A stretch of DNA of 32,683 nt from an uncultured Solirubrobacteraceae bacterium (GCA_955652345.1 CATPBV010000089.1:1-32683), one strand, 5' to 3'. Shown: positions 24,501-32,424, counted from the first letter of the stretch. Notes: generated from the letters alone by a model not told the origin. Program-made: numbers and translations.

Positions 24501-24914
24501 GGCATCGGGGTCTCGCGGCAAGAGCACGACCGCATCGTCACCGCGGACGTTCGACGCGTCGACGCCCGCGTTCGCGCATACGAAGCCGTGCTGCGTCTCG
24601 CAGATCAGGACCCCATGGGCGGCACGGAGCACCTTGCGGGATTCGTCCAGCACGACCTGCACGTGCCTGGGGTCCTTGCCGAGCTCACGGGCCAGGGCGG
24701 TGGCCCGCTCGCCGGGGACAACGGCCGACAGCGCGCGTAAGCGGCCCTCGGCCTTGGAGACGATCTTGTGCGCGACGACAACGACATCGCCATCGCGAAC
24801 ACCGCCGTCGCAGCCGGGTAGGGCGCCCGCGATGAGCTCCGCGATGTCATCCCCTGGAGCGATCTCAGGCAGCCCTACGAGCGCCGTAACGGTCACGCTC
24901 GGGGTGGGCTCCAT
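24144..24914 (-). CDS. cofE: Coenzyme F420-0:L-glutamate ligase (stand-alone)
   Basis: This 256-residue enzyme adds glutamate to F420-0 using GTP, making the poly-glutamate tail. Signatures: VVVAHKIVSKAEGR (46-58), CANAGVDASNV, and TDSFGRAWRQGQSDIAIG. In mycobacteria this domain is the N-terminal half of FbiB, joined to an FMN-dependent reductase; here that second half is absent, as in archaeal CofE. It is the last gene of the fno-cofD-cofC-cofE operon, 21 bases after cofC. Its 3' 357 bases are overlapped by the opposite-strand EamA frame. Confidence 0.95.
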   Translation of the reverse strand: MEPTPSVTVTALVGLPEIAPGDDIAELIAGALPGCDGGVRDGDVVVVAHKIVSKAEGRLRALSAVVPGERATALARELGKDPRHVQVVLDESRKVLRAAHGVLICETQHGFVCANAGVDASNVRGDDAVVLLPRDPDASARALRSGLRSLLGVSPGVVITDSFGRAWRQGQSDIAIGCAGIGPLEDWRGRLDAFGRELRATWIAVVDELAAAADLARTKDGLQPVVLVRGAGRHVIAGDGPGAVAMIRPETHDLFR

Positions 24915-24935
24915 GCCGGCGGCTCCCGTCGCGCA

Positions 24936-25592
24936 CTAGGCGCGGCTTCGCGTGAGTTGGCGCAGGGCCCCTCGGGTGTGTGCTGCTCTGCCGTGGATCG
25001 ACTCGAGCGCGACGTACAGCTGCTCGAGATCATCGGGAGTATCGATGTCGAGCGCGAGCGACGACACCTCGACGACCTCCGCTGCGGTTCCGTCCCGTTC
25101 GGCGTTCGCCTGGTGCCGGGCACAGCTGTCCGGTCCAAACGCCGGCTCCAGCGAGTCGGGCGGCGTCAGCAGCAGCCCGTTGGTCCCGGTGCCGTGCCGA
25201 TCGGGAACGATCGCCACAGCCGGCGCCGGATCCCTGCTGATCAGCTCATCGACCTCCACGGGGTCGAGGAGCGGGCAGTCTCCGGGGACGAGCAGCGCAC
25301 GTCCCGCGCTGGCCCGGCATGCAGCCAGCACCCCGACCGCCGCCGCGGCGTTGTGGCCTCGCTCGTGATCGATGAGCACGCTTGCGCCATATCCCCCGGC
25401 GACCTGCGCGGCGTGGTCGTCCGCGGTGACCACGAGGATCTCATCGATCCGCTTGGCACGCCGGAGTGCGACCAGAACGTCGCAGTACATCGCCTGCGCG
25501 ATCACGCGCCGCGTCCCGATGTCGAGACCCTCGTCGAGCCGTTGCTTGGCCTTGGCGAAGGTCTTCACGGGCAGGATCGCGAACGTCCGCAT
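24936..25592 (-). CDS. cofC: Phospholactate/phosphoenolpyruvate guanylyltransferase
   Basis: This 218-residue nucleotidyltransferase activates the F420 linker (2-phospholactate in archaea, phosphoenolpyruvate for actinobacterial FbiD) with GTP for transfer by CofD. The N-terminus FAILPVKTFAKAKQRL and the LVPGDCPLLDPVEVDEL motif are typical of CofC/FbiD; IVPDRHGTGTNGLLL and ALDIDTPDDLEQL complete the fold. The ATG at 25592 is chosen because the upstream in-frame codons are Arg/Trp-rich and lie inside cofD. The gap to cofD is 19 bases. Confidence 0.93.
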   Translation of the reverse strand: MRTFAILPVKTFAKAKQRLDEGLDIGTRRVIAQAMYCDVLVALRRAKRIDEILVVTADDHAAQVAGGYGASVLIDHERGHNAAAAVGVLAACRASAGRALLVPGDCPLLDPVEVDELISRDPAPAVAIVPDRHGTGTNGLLLTPPDSLEPAFGPDSCARHQANAERDGTAAEVVEVSSLALDIDTPDDLEQLYVALESIHGRAAHTRGALRQLTRSRA

Positions 25593-25611
25593 CGGCGGAA
25601 AACCTACCCGC

Positions 25612-26526
25612 TCACGACGCCAGCGCCAGTGCGAACCGCAACGCCTCCTCCGCCAGTCTCGCTCGAGCCGCAGGCGCATCCATCAGCACATCCGTCTCGA
25701 GCACCGGAAGCAGCGCGGTTCGCTGATCCGCCACAAGTCCGTCGAGCAGTCCTTCGTAGCACCCGACGACACCGGCGCTGCTCAGCGGGCGGCGCTCGAG
25801 CTCGAGGAATTCGGCAGTGGGACCCTTCAGCACCGCGCCGCCGACAAGGGGGCTGACGGCAACGACCGCGGCGGCGGTGTTCCGCACGGCGGCTCGGATC
25901 GAGTCGATCGCGAGGATCGGCCCGATCGAGGCGATCGGGTTCGAGGGGCCGATCACAACCGCGCGGGCGGCCGCTATCGCCGCGAGCACCTCGGGCGTCG
26001 GCCGCGCTGCCCGAGCCCCGCGAAAATCGACCGCGTCGACTGGACCGCGACCTTTGCCGGCGATCATGAACTCCTGGAAGGACCACCAGCGGCCGTGGGC
26101 CAGCACGCGCGTTCGGACGGGGACGTCGCACATGGGGAGCACGCGAGCCTGGACTCCGAGCGCCGCGGTGAGCGCAGCGTGCGCATCGGTCAGGCGCGCC
26201 CCATCGCGCAGCGCACGAGCGCGCTCGATACCGATCGCGAGATCCCTGTCGCCGAGGTTGAACCACACGTCGGCGCCCAGCTCACGGAGCCCGTCCATGA
26301 CGCTGAACGTGTCGCCGGCCAGGCCCCAGCCGCGCTCGTCGATCCGATCCGCCAGCCAGAACGTGACGAGATCCGGATCGGGCGATACGTACGCCCCGTA
26401 GATCTCGATGTCGTCGCCGGTGTTGGCGATCACCACGAGCTCGCCGGGCCCGACGACGTCGAGCATGCCGCGCGCAAGCTTCGCGCCGCCAGTGCCGCCG
26501 GCCAGGAGGACGACCGGCCCACTCAT
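25612..26526 (-). CDS. cofD: 2-phospho-L-lactate (or PEP-type) transferase, CofD/FbiA
   Basis: This 304-residue enzyme joins the GDP-activated linker made by CofC to FO, giving F420-0 or its dehydro form. Residues 4-20 (VVLLAGGTGGAKLARG) bind the nucleotide end; IANTGDDIEIYGAYVSPD, FNLGDRDLAI and GPSNPIASIGPILAI are conserved CofD motifs. The ATG at 26526 is preferred; a TTG two codons earlier is also possible. The gene lies 16 bases after fno and 19 before cofC, in the order fno-cofD-cofC-cofE. Confidence 0.95.
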   Translation of the reverse strand: MSGPVVLLAGGTGGAKLARGMLDVVGPGELVVIANTGDDIEIYGAYVSPDPDLVTFWLADRIDERGWGLAGDTFSVMDGLRELGADVWFNLGDRDLAIGIERARALRDGARLTDAHAALTAALGVQARVLPMCDVPVRTRVLAHGRWWSFQEFMIAGKGRGPVDAVDFRGARAARPTPEVLAAIAAARAVVIGPSNPIASIGPILAIDSIRAAVRNTAAAVVAVSPLVGGAVLKGPTAEFLELERRPLSSAGVVGCYEGLLDGLVADQRTALLPVLETDVLMDAPAARARLAEEALRFALALAS

Positions 26527-26542
26527 AGCCAAACCGGCCCGC

Positions 26543-27208
26543 TCACAGTCCGGTGATCTTGACCCCCGCCCGGGCCTTGTGCCGGACGTTGATCGAGATG
26601 ATCAGCGCTGTCAGCTGCTCGAGGATCCGCGCCATCTCGAGCGCACCGCAGTCGACGGGACGCAGGCCCTCGATCAGCGCTACGAGCTCGGCGACGGCGT
26701 GCTTGTCGTCGCGGTCCTCGCCACACAGCAGGATGTCCTCGTCGAGGCGGTGGTCGAGGTCCGCGAGCAGCGCCGCGCTGATCGTGTGAAATCCCGAGAC
26801 GACGCGGACTCCGTCAGGAGCCATCTCCTGCGCCTGCTGCGCGGCCGATCCCTGCCAGACGCCAAGGGTCCGGGTGGCCTTGCCGCTGACGGCGGCGGCC
26901 AGCGGGACCGTCGTGTCGATCAGCACCTGACCGGCTCTGAGGGCGCCTTTCAGGTTCGTCAGCGTCTCGGAATGGTTGCGGAACGGGACGGCGAGCATCA
27001 CGAGTCGCGTCTCATGCACCGCCTCGCTGTTCTGAAGCCCGGTGAACGAAGCGCTGCCAACGAGCTCAGCGGCCCTGCGCGCGGCCTCGTGCGCACGCCC
27101 GGCATCGCGCGAGCCGATCACGATCGGCACACCTGCTCTGCCCAGGCGAAGCGCCATCCCGAACCCCAGCGCGCCCGTGCCGCCGACGATGCAGAGGGGT
27201 TCGTGCAC
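26543..27208 (-). CDS. fno: F420-dependent NADP reductase
   Basis: This enzyme of about 221 residues passes hydride between reduced F420 and NADP. The N-terminus CIVGGTGALGFGMALRLG is the NADP-binding Rossmann loop; IVIGSRDAGRA follows, where the Arg can contact the 2'-phosphate. VMLAVPFRNHSE and SGFHTISA are family features. GTG at 27208 gives the usual short N-terminus and has TAGACT 8 bases upstream; ATG at 27232 would add 8 residues and lie 5 bases from the divergent gene. It is the first gene of the F420 operon, so cofactor making and NADP coupling are expressed together. Confidence 0.9.
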   Translation of the reverse strand: MHEPLCIVGGTGALGFGMALRLGRAGVPIVIGSRDAGRAHEAARRAAELVGSASFTGLQNSEAVHETRLVMLAVPFRNHSETLTNLKGALRAGQVLIDTTVPLAAAVSGKATRTLGVWQGSAAQQAQEMAPDGVRVVSGFHTISAALLADLDHRLDEDILLCGEDRDDKHAVAELVALIEGLRPVDCGALEMARILEQLTALIISINVRHKARAGVKITGL

Positions 27209-27216
27209 GGCGGCTG

Positions 27217-27222
27217 AGTCTA
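27217..27222 (-). promoter_or_regulatory. Possible -10 element of the F420 operon
   Basis: On the minus strand TAGACT lies 8 bases before the fno GTG at 27208. It fits the leaderless layout seen elsewhere in the window and favours that start. It sits inside a 29-base gap between divergent starts. Confidence 0.35.
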
Positions 27223-27237
27223 TGGCGCGCATGGATA

Positions 27238-28431
27238 ATGAGTCGTTCCGTGACCCGCGTGGCGCTGATGTTGGGCTTGCTCGCAGTGGGCAGCCAGATC
27301 GCTCGGGCAAATGGGATCGGCGAGCAGCCCCTGGCGGTGCGCGCGGCGTCGTTGTCGCAGAACGGCCAGGAGCTCGTCTGGAGCGTGCAACTAGCCCATC
27401 CCTTCTCCCCGGCGGCGCTGAGCCGGCATCATCGTTCGCTGTGCCTGCTGATCGAGCGCGTCGCGAACGCGTCGGTCGCCGGGCAGGTCTGCGTGGTCGG
27501 TCCTCGGCGTGGCGCGAGCCAGCCGCGGCTCGAATACACGGCGGTCACCGCGAGCGGGCCCGGGCACCCCGCAATCATCGCCGCGACCGTCACCCGGGCG
27601 AATACAAGCGAGCTGAGCACGAGCTTCCTGCCATCCGGCATCGGCCGCCGGTACAGCTCGATTCGCTGGCAGGTGGTGAGCTCGGTGAGCACTCAGACCT
27701 GCACGGGACCGTTCCGTGGGCGGGTGGGCTGCTACACGACGTTTCCGGGCAAGCCCGCACTGGCGAGGCTCCACATCCCTCGGCTGGTCGGGTGTGTGCC
27801 AAGCGGGCCTGACGTCGCTTCCCACGGTCCGACGAACGTGCGCGAGGTCGCGCTCACGTTCGACGACGGCCCCTGGTACGACACGCCGCAGTTCCTGTCG
27901 GTGCTCGAACGCGAGCACGTCGTTGCCACCTTCTTCGAGATCGGCGAGCAGATCTCAACGTACGGTCAAGGAGGCGCGATCGAACGGCGGATGCTCGCCG
28001 ATGGCGACATGATCGGCGATCACACCTGGAGCCACGCCAACGTCTCCGGCGGAGGGAGCTTCGCAGCCGGTCAGATCTCGCAAACCGCTGCTGCGATCCG
28101 CAAGGCCACCGGCGGCTTTGAGCCGTGCCTGTTCCGGGCTCCGGGCGGCGCGGTGAGCCCATCGCTGATCACGCTGGCGCGGTCGATGGGGTTCACCACG
28201 ATCCAGTGGGATGTGGATCCCCGCGACTGGGCCCGCCCCGGAACGAGCGCGATCTACGGCAACGTGGTCGCCAACGCCCACAGCGGCGCGATCGTGCTCC
28301 AGCACGACGGGGGCGGTGACCGGTCGCAGACGCTCGCTGCGCTCCCCCAGGAGATACATGCGCTACGCGCCGCGGGCTATCAGTTTGTGACCGTCACCGA
28401 GATGCTTGGTCAACGCCTCATCTATAAGTAG
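27238..28431 (+). CDS. Secreted polysaccharide deacetylase (NodB/CE4 family)
   Basis: This encodes 397 residues. A signal peptide occupies about residues 1-24 (RVALMLGLLAVGSQIARA), then an unrecognised beta-rich region to about 200. The NodB homology domain follows: TFDDGP, HTWSH, RAPGG, DVDPRDW and IVLQHDGGG give the metal-binding Asp and two His plus the catalytic residues of carbohydrate esterase family 4. Relatives remove N-acetyl groups from peptidoglycan or chitin-like glycans outside the membrane. The start may be ATG 27238 or GTG 27250; both keep the signal peptide. It is divergent from fno. Confidence 0.9.
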   Translation: MSRSVTRVALMLGLLAVGSQIARANGIGEQPLAVRAASLSQNGQELVWSVQLAHPFSPAALSRHHRSLCLLIERVANASVAGQVCVVGPRRGASQPRLEYTAVTASGPGHPAIIAATVTRANTSELSTSFLPSGIGRRYSSIRWQVVSSVSTQTCTGPFRGRVGCYTTFPGKPALARLHIPRLVGCVPSGPDVASHGPTNVREVALTFDDGPWYDTPQFLSVLEREHVVATFFEIGEQISTYGQGGAIERRMLADGDMIGDHTWSHANVSGGGSFAAGQISQTAAAIRKATGGFEPCLFRAPGGAVSPSLITLARSMGFTTIQWDVDPRDWARPGTSAIYGNVVANAHSGAIVLQHDGGGDRSQTLAALPQEIHALRAAGYQFVTVTEMLGQRLIYK

Positions 28432-28435
28432 GAGG

Positions 28436-29350
28436 ATGAGCGAACTGCCCGAGAGCGTCCGGATCCGCGAGGTGGGGCCCCGGGACGGCTTTCAGAACGA
28501 GCCCGAGGTGATCGCGACCGCCGACAAGATCCGGCTGATCGAGCTCCTCGGGCGAACCGGCCTGCGCCGGATCGAGGTGACGAGCTTCGTCAGGCCGGAC
28601 GTGATCCCGCAGCTGGCCGACGCCGAGGAGGTCCTCGAGGCGGTGCGGCTGCCGGATCCGGTCTCGGTGAGCGTGCTGATCCCGAACGAGCGGGGGCTCG
28701 AGCGGGCTCTGGCTCATCGTGATCGATTTCATGAGATCAACGGCTTCCTGTCGGCGTCCGAGACGCACAACCAGGCGAACGTCGGCCGCTCGGTCGATGA
28801 GTCGCTCGCGGGCCTGCGCGTGACGTTCGGGCGAGCGTGTGCCGAAGGGCTACGGTGCGAAGGCGTGATCTCGACCTCGTTTGGCTGCCCGTACGAGGGT
28901 CACGTCCCGGCCCAGCGAGTGCTCGAGATCGCCGATGCCCTGGTGCAGGGGGGATGCGAGGAAGTCGGCTTCGGTGACACCACCGGGATGGCGAATCCAC
29001 TCCAGGTCCGGGAGTTCTTCGGCGCTGCCCGGGACGCGCTGCCCGGCGTCGAGCTGACCGCCCACTTCCACAACACTCGCGGCCAGGGGCTTGCGAACGT
29101 GCTCGCCGCGCTCGAGGCCGGGGTTGAGAGCTTCGAGTCGAGCTTCGGAGAGCTCGGAGGCTGCCCGGTACCGGCCGGGGCGACGGGGAACATCGCCACC
29201 GAGGACCTGATCTCGATGCTCCACGAGATGGGAATCCAGACGGGCATCGATCTCGGCGCCGTGATTGCGGCGTCGCGCGCAGCGCAGGAGGTTCTCGGGC
29301 GGCCGCTCGGGAGCCATGTCCTGTCCGCGGGACCGGTGGTGTGGCGGTGA
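28436..29350 (+). CDS. mvaB: Hydroxymethylglutaryl-CoA lyase
   Basis: This 304-residue TIM-barrel enzyme cleaves HMG-CoA to acetyl-CoA and acetoacetate, the last step of leucine breakdown. EVGPRDGFQNE (12-22) holds the catalytic Arg-Asp pair; GFGDTTGMANP, HFHNTRGQGLANV and GGCPVPAGATGNIATED supply metal ligands and the active-site cysteine loop. The ATG at 28436 directly abuts an AGGAGG tract, closer than ribosome binding sites normally lie, while TATAAG is 7 bases upstream; a leaderless start is possible. It overlaps the next gene by 4 bases. Confidence 0.92.
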   Translation: MSELPESVRIREVGPRDGFQNEPEVIATADKIRLIELLGRTGLRRIEVTSFVRPDVIPQLADAEEVLEAVRLPDPVSVSVLIPNERGLERALAHRDRFHEINGFLSASETHNQANVGRSVDESLAGLRVTFGRACAEGLRCEGVISTSFGCPYEGHVPAQRVLEIADALVQGGCEEVGFGDTTGMANPLQVREFFGAARDALPGVELTAHFHNTRGQGLANVLAALEAGVESFESSFGELGGCPVPAGATGNIATEDLISMLHEMGIQTGIDLGAVIAASRAAQEVLGRPLGSHVLSAGPVVWR

Positions 29351-30885
29351 GCGAGCTCGAGCACGCCGACGAGCTGGCCGCGGCAGTCGAGCGCTCCCGG
29401 GCCGGAGGGCCCGAGCGCCACCGCGAGAAGGCGGCCGCGCAGGGCAAGCTCCCGGTGCGCGAGCGCGTGCAGCGCCTGCTCGATCCAGGATCGTTCTCCG
29501 AGGAAGGGCTGCTTGCCAGCTGGGAGCAGGAGGGACTCGGCGCCGAAGGCGTGGTGACGGGCATCGGCACGATCGGCGGCCGTCCGGCCGCCGTGATGGC
29601 CAACGATCCGACCGTGAAGGCGGGCTCTTGGGCGCCAAAGACGGTCGAGAAGATCCTCCGGATCCAGGAGCGGGCGCTGACGCTGCGGATCCCGCTGGTG
29701 TACCTCGTCGACTCGGCCGGGGCGCGGATCAACGAACAGGTCCAGATGTTCCCGGGTCGCCGTCACGCGGGGCGGATCTTCTTCAACGAGGTTCGCCTTT
29801 CGGGCGTGGTCCCGCAGGTGTGCGTGCTGTTCGGCCCGAGCGCAGCCGGTGGCGCCTACATCCCGGCGTTCTGCGACTTCGTGATCATGCGCGACGGGAA
29901 TGCCTCGATGTACCTGGGCTCGCCGCGTATGGCGGAGATGGTGATCGGCGAGAAGGTCACGCTCGAGGAGATGGGCGGAGCGCGGATGCACACCTCGAAG
30001 AGTGGCTGCGGCCACGCGCTGGTCTCCAGCGACGAGGAGGGAATCGAGCTGGCCAAGCGCTACCTGAGCTTCTTCCCCGGCTCGTTCGTCGATGAGCCAC
30101 CGGGGGCGCCGCCCGCCGCGCCCTCGTCAGATCGCCCGATCGGCGAGCTGATCCCGCTCGATGAGAACAAGCCGTTCGACATGCGAGAGCTGCTCGACGG
30201 GCTGATCGACGATGGCTCGTTCCTCGAGGTCCATGAACGGTGGGCGAAGGAGCTGATCGTCGGCTACGCACGGTTCGACGGGCGCGCGGTCGGGATCGTC
30301 GCGAACCAGCCGAAGGTCAAGGGCGGCGTTCTATTCGTGGACTCCTCCGACAAGGCGGCGCGGTTCATCTGGACCTGCAATGCGTTCAACATCCCCTTGC
30401 TGTTCCTCGCGGACGTGCCGGGGTTCATGATCGGGACGCAGGTCGAGCGCGAGGGGATCATCCGCCACGGAGCGAAGATGATCAGCGCCGTCTCCGAGGC
30501 GACGGTCCCGAAGATCTCTGTGATCGTCCGCAAGGCCTACGGCGCCGGCCTGTACGCGATGGCCGGGCCCGCCTTCGACCCCGACTGCTGCATCGCCCTG
30601 CCCACCGCCTCGATCGCGGTGATGGGCCCCCAGGCGGCGATCAACGCCGTCTACTACAACCAGCTCCAGGCGATCGAAGACCCGGAGGAGCGCGAGCGCC
30701 GAACCGAGGAGCTCCGTCAGGAGTACGCGAAGGACATCGACATCCTGCACCTTGCGTCCGAGCTGGTGATCGACGCCGTGATCGCGCCCGAGGAGCTTCG
30801 CCAGGAGCTGATCCGGCGCTTTGCGCTTGCGGCCGGCAAGCATCGAGCGTGGCCGGCCAAGCACAACCCCGTGACGCCGGTATAG
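29347..30885 (+). CDS. Acyl-CoA carboxylase carboxyltransferase, probably methylcrotonyl-CoA type
   Basis: This 512-residue biotin-dependent carboxyltransferase has both halves: VDSAGARINEQVQMFPGRR and FGPSAAGGAYIPAF in the N-half; ADVPGFMIGTQVEREGIIRHGA and RKAYGAGLYAMAG in the C-half. Next to HMG-CoA lyase it most likely serves methylcrotonyl-CoA carboxylation in leucine degradation, as in the Bacillus yngG-yngE pair. Propionyl- or another acyl-CoA cannot be excluded. It differs clearly from the accD of the fab cluster (GAGLYAM in place of GGAFITM). The biotin carboxylase subunit is not in the window. GTG 29347 overlaps the upstream stop (GTGA); GTG 29341 is an alternative. Confidence 0.88.
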   Translation: MSELEHADELAAAVERSRAGGPERHREKAAAQGKLPVRERVQRLLDPGSFSEEGLLASWEQEGLGAEGVVTGIGTIGGRPAAVMANDPTVKAGSWAPKTVEKILRIQERALTLRIPLVYLVDSAGARINEQVQMFPGRRHAGRIFFNEVRLSGVVPQVCVLFGPSAAGGAYIPAFCDFVIMRDGNASMYLGSPRMAEMVIGEKVTLEEMGGARMHTSKSGCGHALVSSDEEGIELAKRYLSFFPGSFVDEPPGAPPAAPSSDRPIGELIPLDENKPFDMRELLDGLIDDGSFLEVHERWAKELIVGYARFDGRAVGIVANQPKVKGGVLFVDSSDKAARFIWTCNAFNIPLLFLADVPGFMIGTQVEREGIIRHGAKMISAVSEATVPKISVIVRKAYGAGLYAMAGPAFDPDCCIALPTASIAVMGPQAAINAVYYNQLQAIEDPEERERRTEELRQEYAKDIDILHLASELVIDAVIAPEELRQELIRRFALAAGKHRAWPAKHNPVTPV

Positions 30886-30902
30886 CGGCGGGGGGGTTGC
30901 CG

Positions 30903-31688
30903 GTGACTGTGTTCGATGAGTCGGAGCTGCTCGAGGTCGCCGTGCGGGCTGCGCAGGCCGGCGCGCGCGAGCTGAGCGCGCGGTTCGGGCGTCCGCAAGA
31001 CGGCGTGCAGACCAAATCGGGTCCGACGGACCCCGTGTCCGAAGCGGACCTGGCGGCCGAGGCCGCGATCCGGCGGGTCCTGTCGGAATGTCGCCCCGGT
31101 GACGCGATTCTGGCCGAGGAGGGAGGCGCGAGTGGCGATGGCGACATCCGCTGGCTGGTCGACCCGCTCGACGGAACCGTCAACTTTCTGTTCGGGATCC
31201 CTGCGTTCGCCGTCAGCATCGCGTGCGAAAACGCTGAGGGAACGCTCGCTGGGGTTGTTCTGGATCCGCTCCGGGATGAATGCTTCGCGGCTACCCGCAC
31301 CGGTGCCTCCACGCTGAACGGCGAGCCGCTCAGCCGCCCGGAGCGCTCGAACAAGCTCGAGCTCGCGATCGTCGCGACCGGCTTCGCCTACGACGCTCAG
31401 GTGCGCGAGCGCCAAGGTCGGGTGGTGGGCCGCTTGCTGCCGCGGGTGGCAAACATCCGGCGCGTCGGTGCGGCGGCGCTCGATCTTGCATGGTGCGCGT
31501 GCGGACGGTTCGACGCGTACTACGAGCGCGGCCTCAATCCCTGGGACACTGCCGCAGGGGCGTTGATCGCCTCTCGAGCCGGGCTCGTCGTGAGAGAGCT
31601 GCCGGTGGCGGCGCTGGAGCCGCCTGGGGTGATCGCCGCGCCGTCGGAGTTGATCGACGAGCTGATGGCGCTCGTGGTCGAGCCGTAG
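30903..31688 (+). CDS. Inositol monophosphatase-family phosphatase
   Basis: This encodes 261 residues of the Mg2+-dependent, lithium-sensitive phosphatase fold. Metal ligands are visible as Glu72/73 (LAEEGG), Asp87 and Asp90 (WLVDPLDGTVNF) and the later Asp in NPWDTAAGALI. Relatives hydrolyse inositol-1-phosphate, fructose-1,6-bisphosphate, histidinol phosphate or 3'-phosphoadenylates; the substrate is not clear. The start is GTG 30903 after a poly-G purine tract; a second GTG lies two codons on. Upstream in-frame codons are the shadow of the carboxyltransferase gene. It follows that gene by 17 bases. Confidence 0.9.
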   Translation: MTVFDESELLEVAVRAAQAGARELSARFGRPQDGVQTKSGPTDPVSEADLAAEAAIRRVLSECRPGDAILAEEGGASGDGDIRWLVDPLDGTVNFLFGIPAFAVSIACENAEGTLAGVVLDPLRDECFAATRTGASTLNGEPLSRPERSNKLELAIVATGFAYDAQVRERQGRVVGRLLPRVANIRRVGAAALDLAWCACGRFDAYYERGLNPWDTAAGALIASRAGLVVRELPVAALEPPGVIAAPSELIDELMALVVEP

Positions 31689-31736
31689 CCGCGGCGCTCG
31701 CTGGCCGCATGGGCCCGTGGCGTTCGCCGGCCCCAA

Positions 31737-31742
31737 TACACT
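31737..31742 (+). promoter_or_regulatory. Possible -10 element of the first tRNA-Leu gene
   Basis: TACACT ends 10 bases before the first base of the mature tRNA. The second tRNA-Leu gene has TAGAAT (32477-32482) 11 bases before its mature end. The matching layout supports both as promoters. Confidence 0.4.
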
Positions 31743-31752
31743 CAGCTCGCCC

Positions 31753-31836
31753 GCGGCGGTGGCGAAATCGGTAAACGCGATGCCCTCAAAAGGCATTGCC
31801 CCAACGGGCTTGTGGGTTCGAGTCCCACCCGCCGCA
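31753..31836 (+). tRNA. tRNA-Leu (anticodon CAA)
   Basis: This is an 84-base cloverleaf with a long variable arm. The acceptor stem GCGGCGG pairs with CCGCCGC. The anticodon stem ATGCC/GGCAT holds a loop with CAA at 31787-31789, reading UUG codons. The variable arm TGCCCCAACGGGC is type II, as in leucine tRNAs. The T arm is GTGGG-TTCGAGT-CCCAC. The bases after the discriminator A are CCT, so the terminal CCA is not fully encoded and must be added by nucleotidyltransferase. Confidence 0.95.
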
Positions 31837-31845
31837 CCTAGGCCC

Positions 31846-32424
31846 TCAGGCAGGAGCGGGTCTGGCGGGAGGAGCGGCTGGGGGGAGCTGGCCGCGCCGG
31901 CGCGCCTCTTCCGCCGGGACCTCCAGCTCGACGTTCCACGCCTGCGCGAACCCCATCATCGAGAAGAAGATCAGAACGGCCTGCACGGGCACGAGCAGCA
32001 GCGTGATCAGGCCCAGCAGGTCCGGGCCGAGGCCCTTCCCTCCGAACAGCGTCTGCGGGGCCCCGAAGCCGGCATTGTTTCGATCGAACCAGCTCGTGCC
32101 GGTGATCCCCGTTCCCGCAACCAGGCCGGCGAGCAGCAGCAGGATCGCGAGGGCCGCCGCGATCGGCAGCAGTCCACGCGTCCACCGCCTCCCTACGTAG
32201 AACGCAATCAGCACATACACCAGGCACCAGACGAAGTTGACCGCCTTCATCCCCTCGAGCTTCGACCAGCCGCCGATCGTCACGATCAACATCAACACGA
32301 CCGAGACCAGCAGCAGCATCACGACGACCGCCTTGGTCGTGTGGCTGGCGGCCTTGTCCCGGTTGGGGTAGACGACGACGTAGCCCGGCGTGATCGTCCG
32401 ATGTACTGCCACTGCGGGGAACAT
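31846..32424 (-). CDS. Small four-helix membrane protein of unknown function
   Basis: This encodes 192 residues with about four membrane helices (near 32-52, 62-80, 85-108 and 135-165), a Gly/Asp-rich loop between helices 3 and 4, and a basic, Pro/Ala-rich C-terminal tail (RRRGQLPPAAPP). I do not recognise the family. The ATG at 32424 has GAGG 4 bases upstream. The gene lies on the opposite strand to the two tRNA-Leu genes that flank it, with its stop 9 bases from the first tRNA. Its hydrophobic pattern and clean start support a real gene. Confidence 0.75.
   Translation of the reverse strand: MFPAVAVHRTITPGYVVVYPNRDKAASHTTKAVVVMLLLVSVVLMLIVTIGGWSKLEGMKAVNFVWCLVYVLIAFYVGRRWTRGLLPIAAALAILLLLAGLVAGTGITGTSWFDRNNAGFGAPQTLFGGKGLGPDLLGLITLLLVPVQAVLIFFSMMGFAQAWNVELEVPAEEARRRGQLPPAAPPARPAPA

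Noticed and set aside
30240..30902. Long upstream extension of the inositol monophosphatase frame
   Set aside because: It lies fully inside the carboxyltransferase gene and reads as an Arg/Gly-rich shadow; GTG 30903 begins the real fold.
31708..31722. Near-palindrome CATGGGCCCGTG upstream of the first tRNA-Leu
   Set aside because: Short, GC-only and without a T-run; it could be a terminator after the phosphatase gene but is not better than chance in this base composition.
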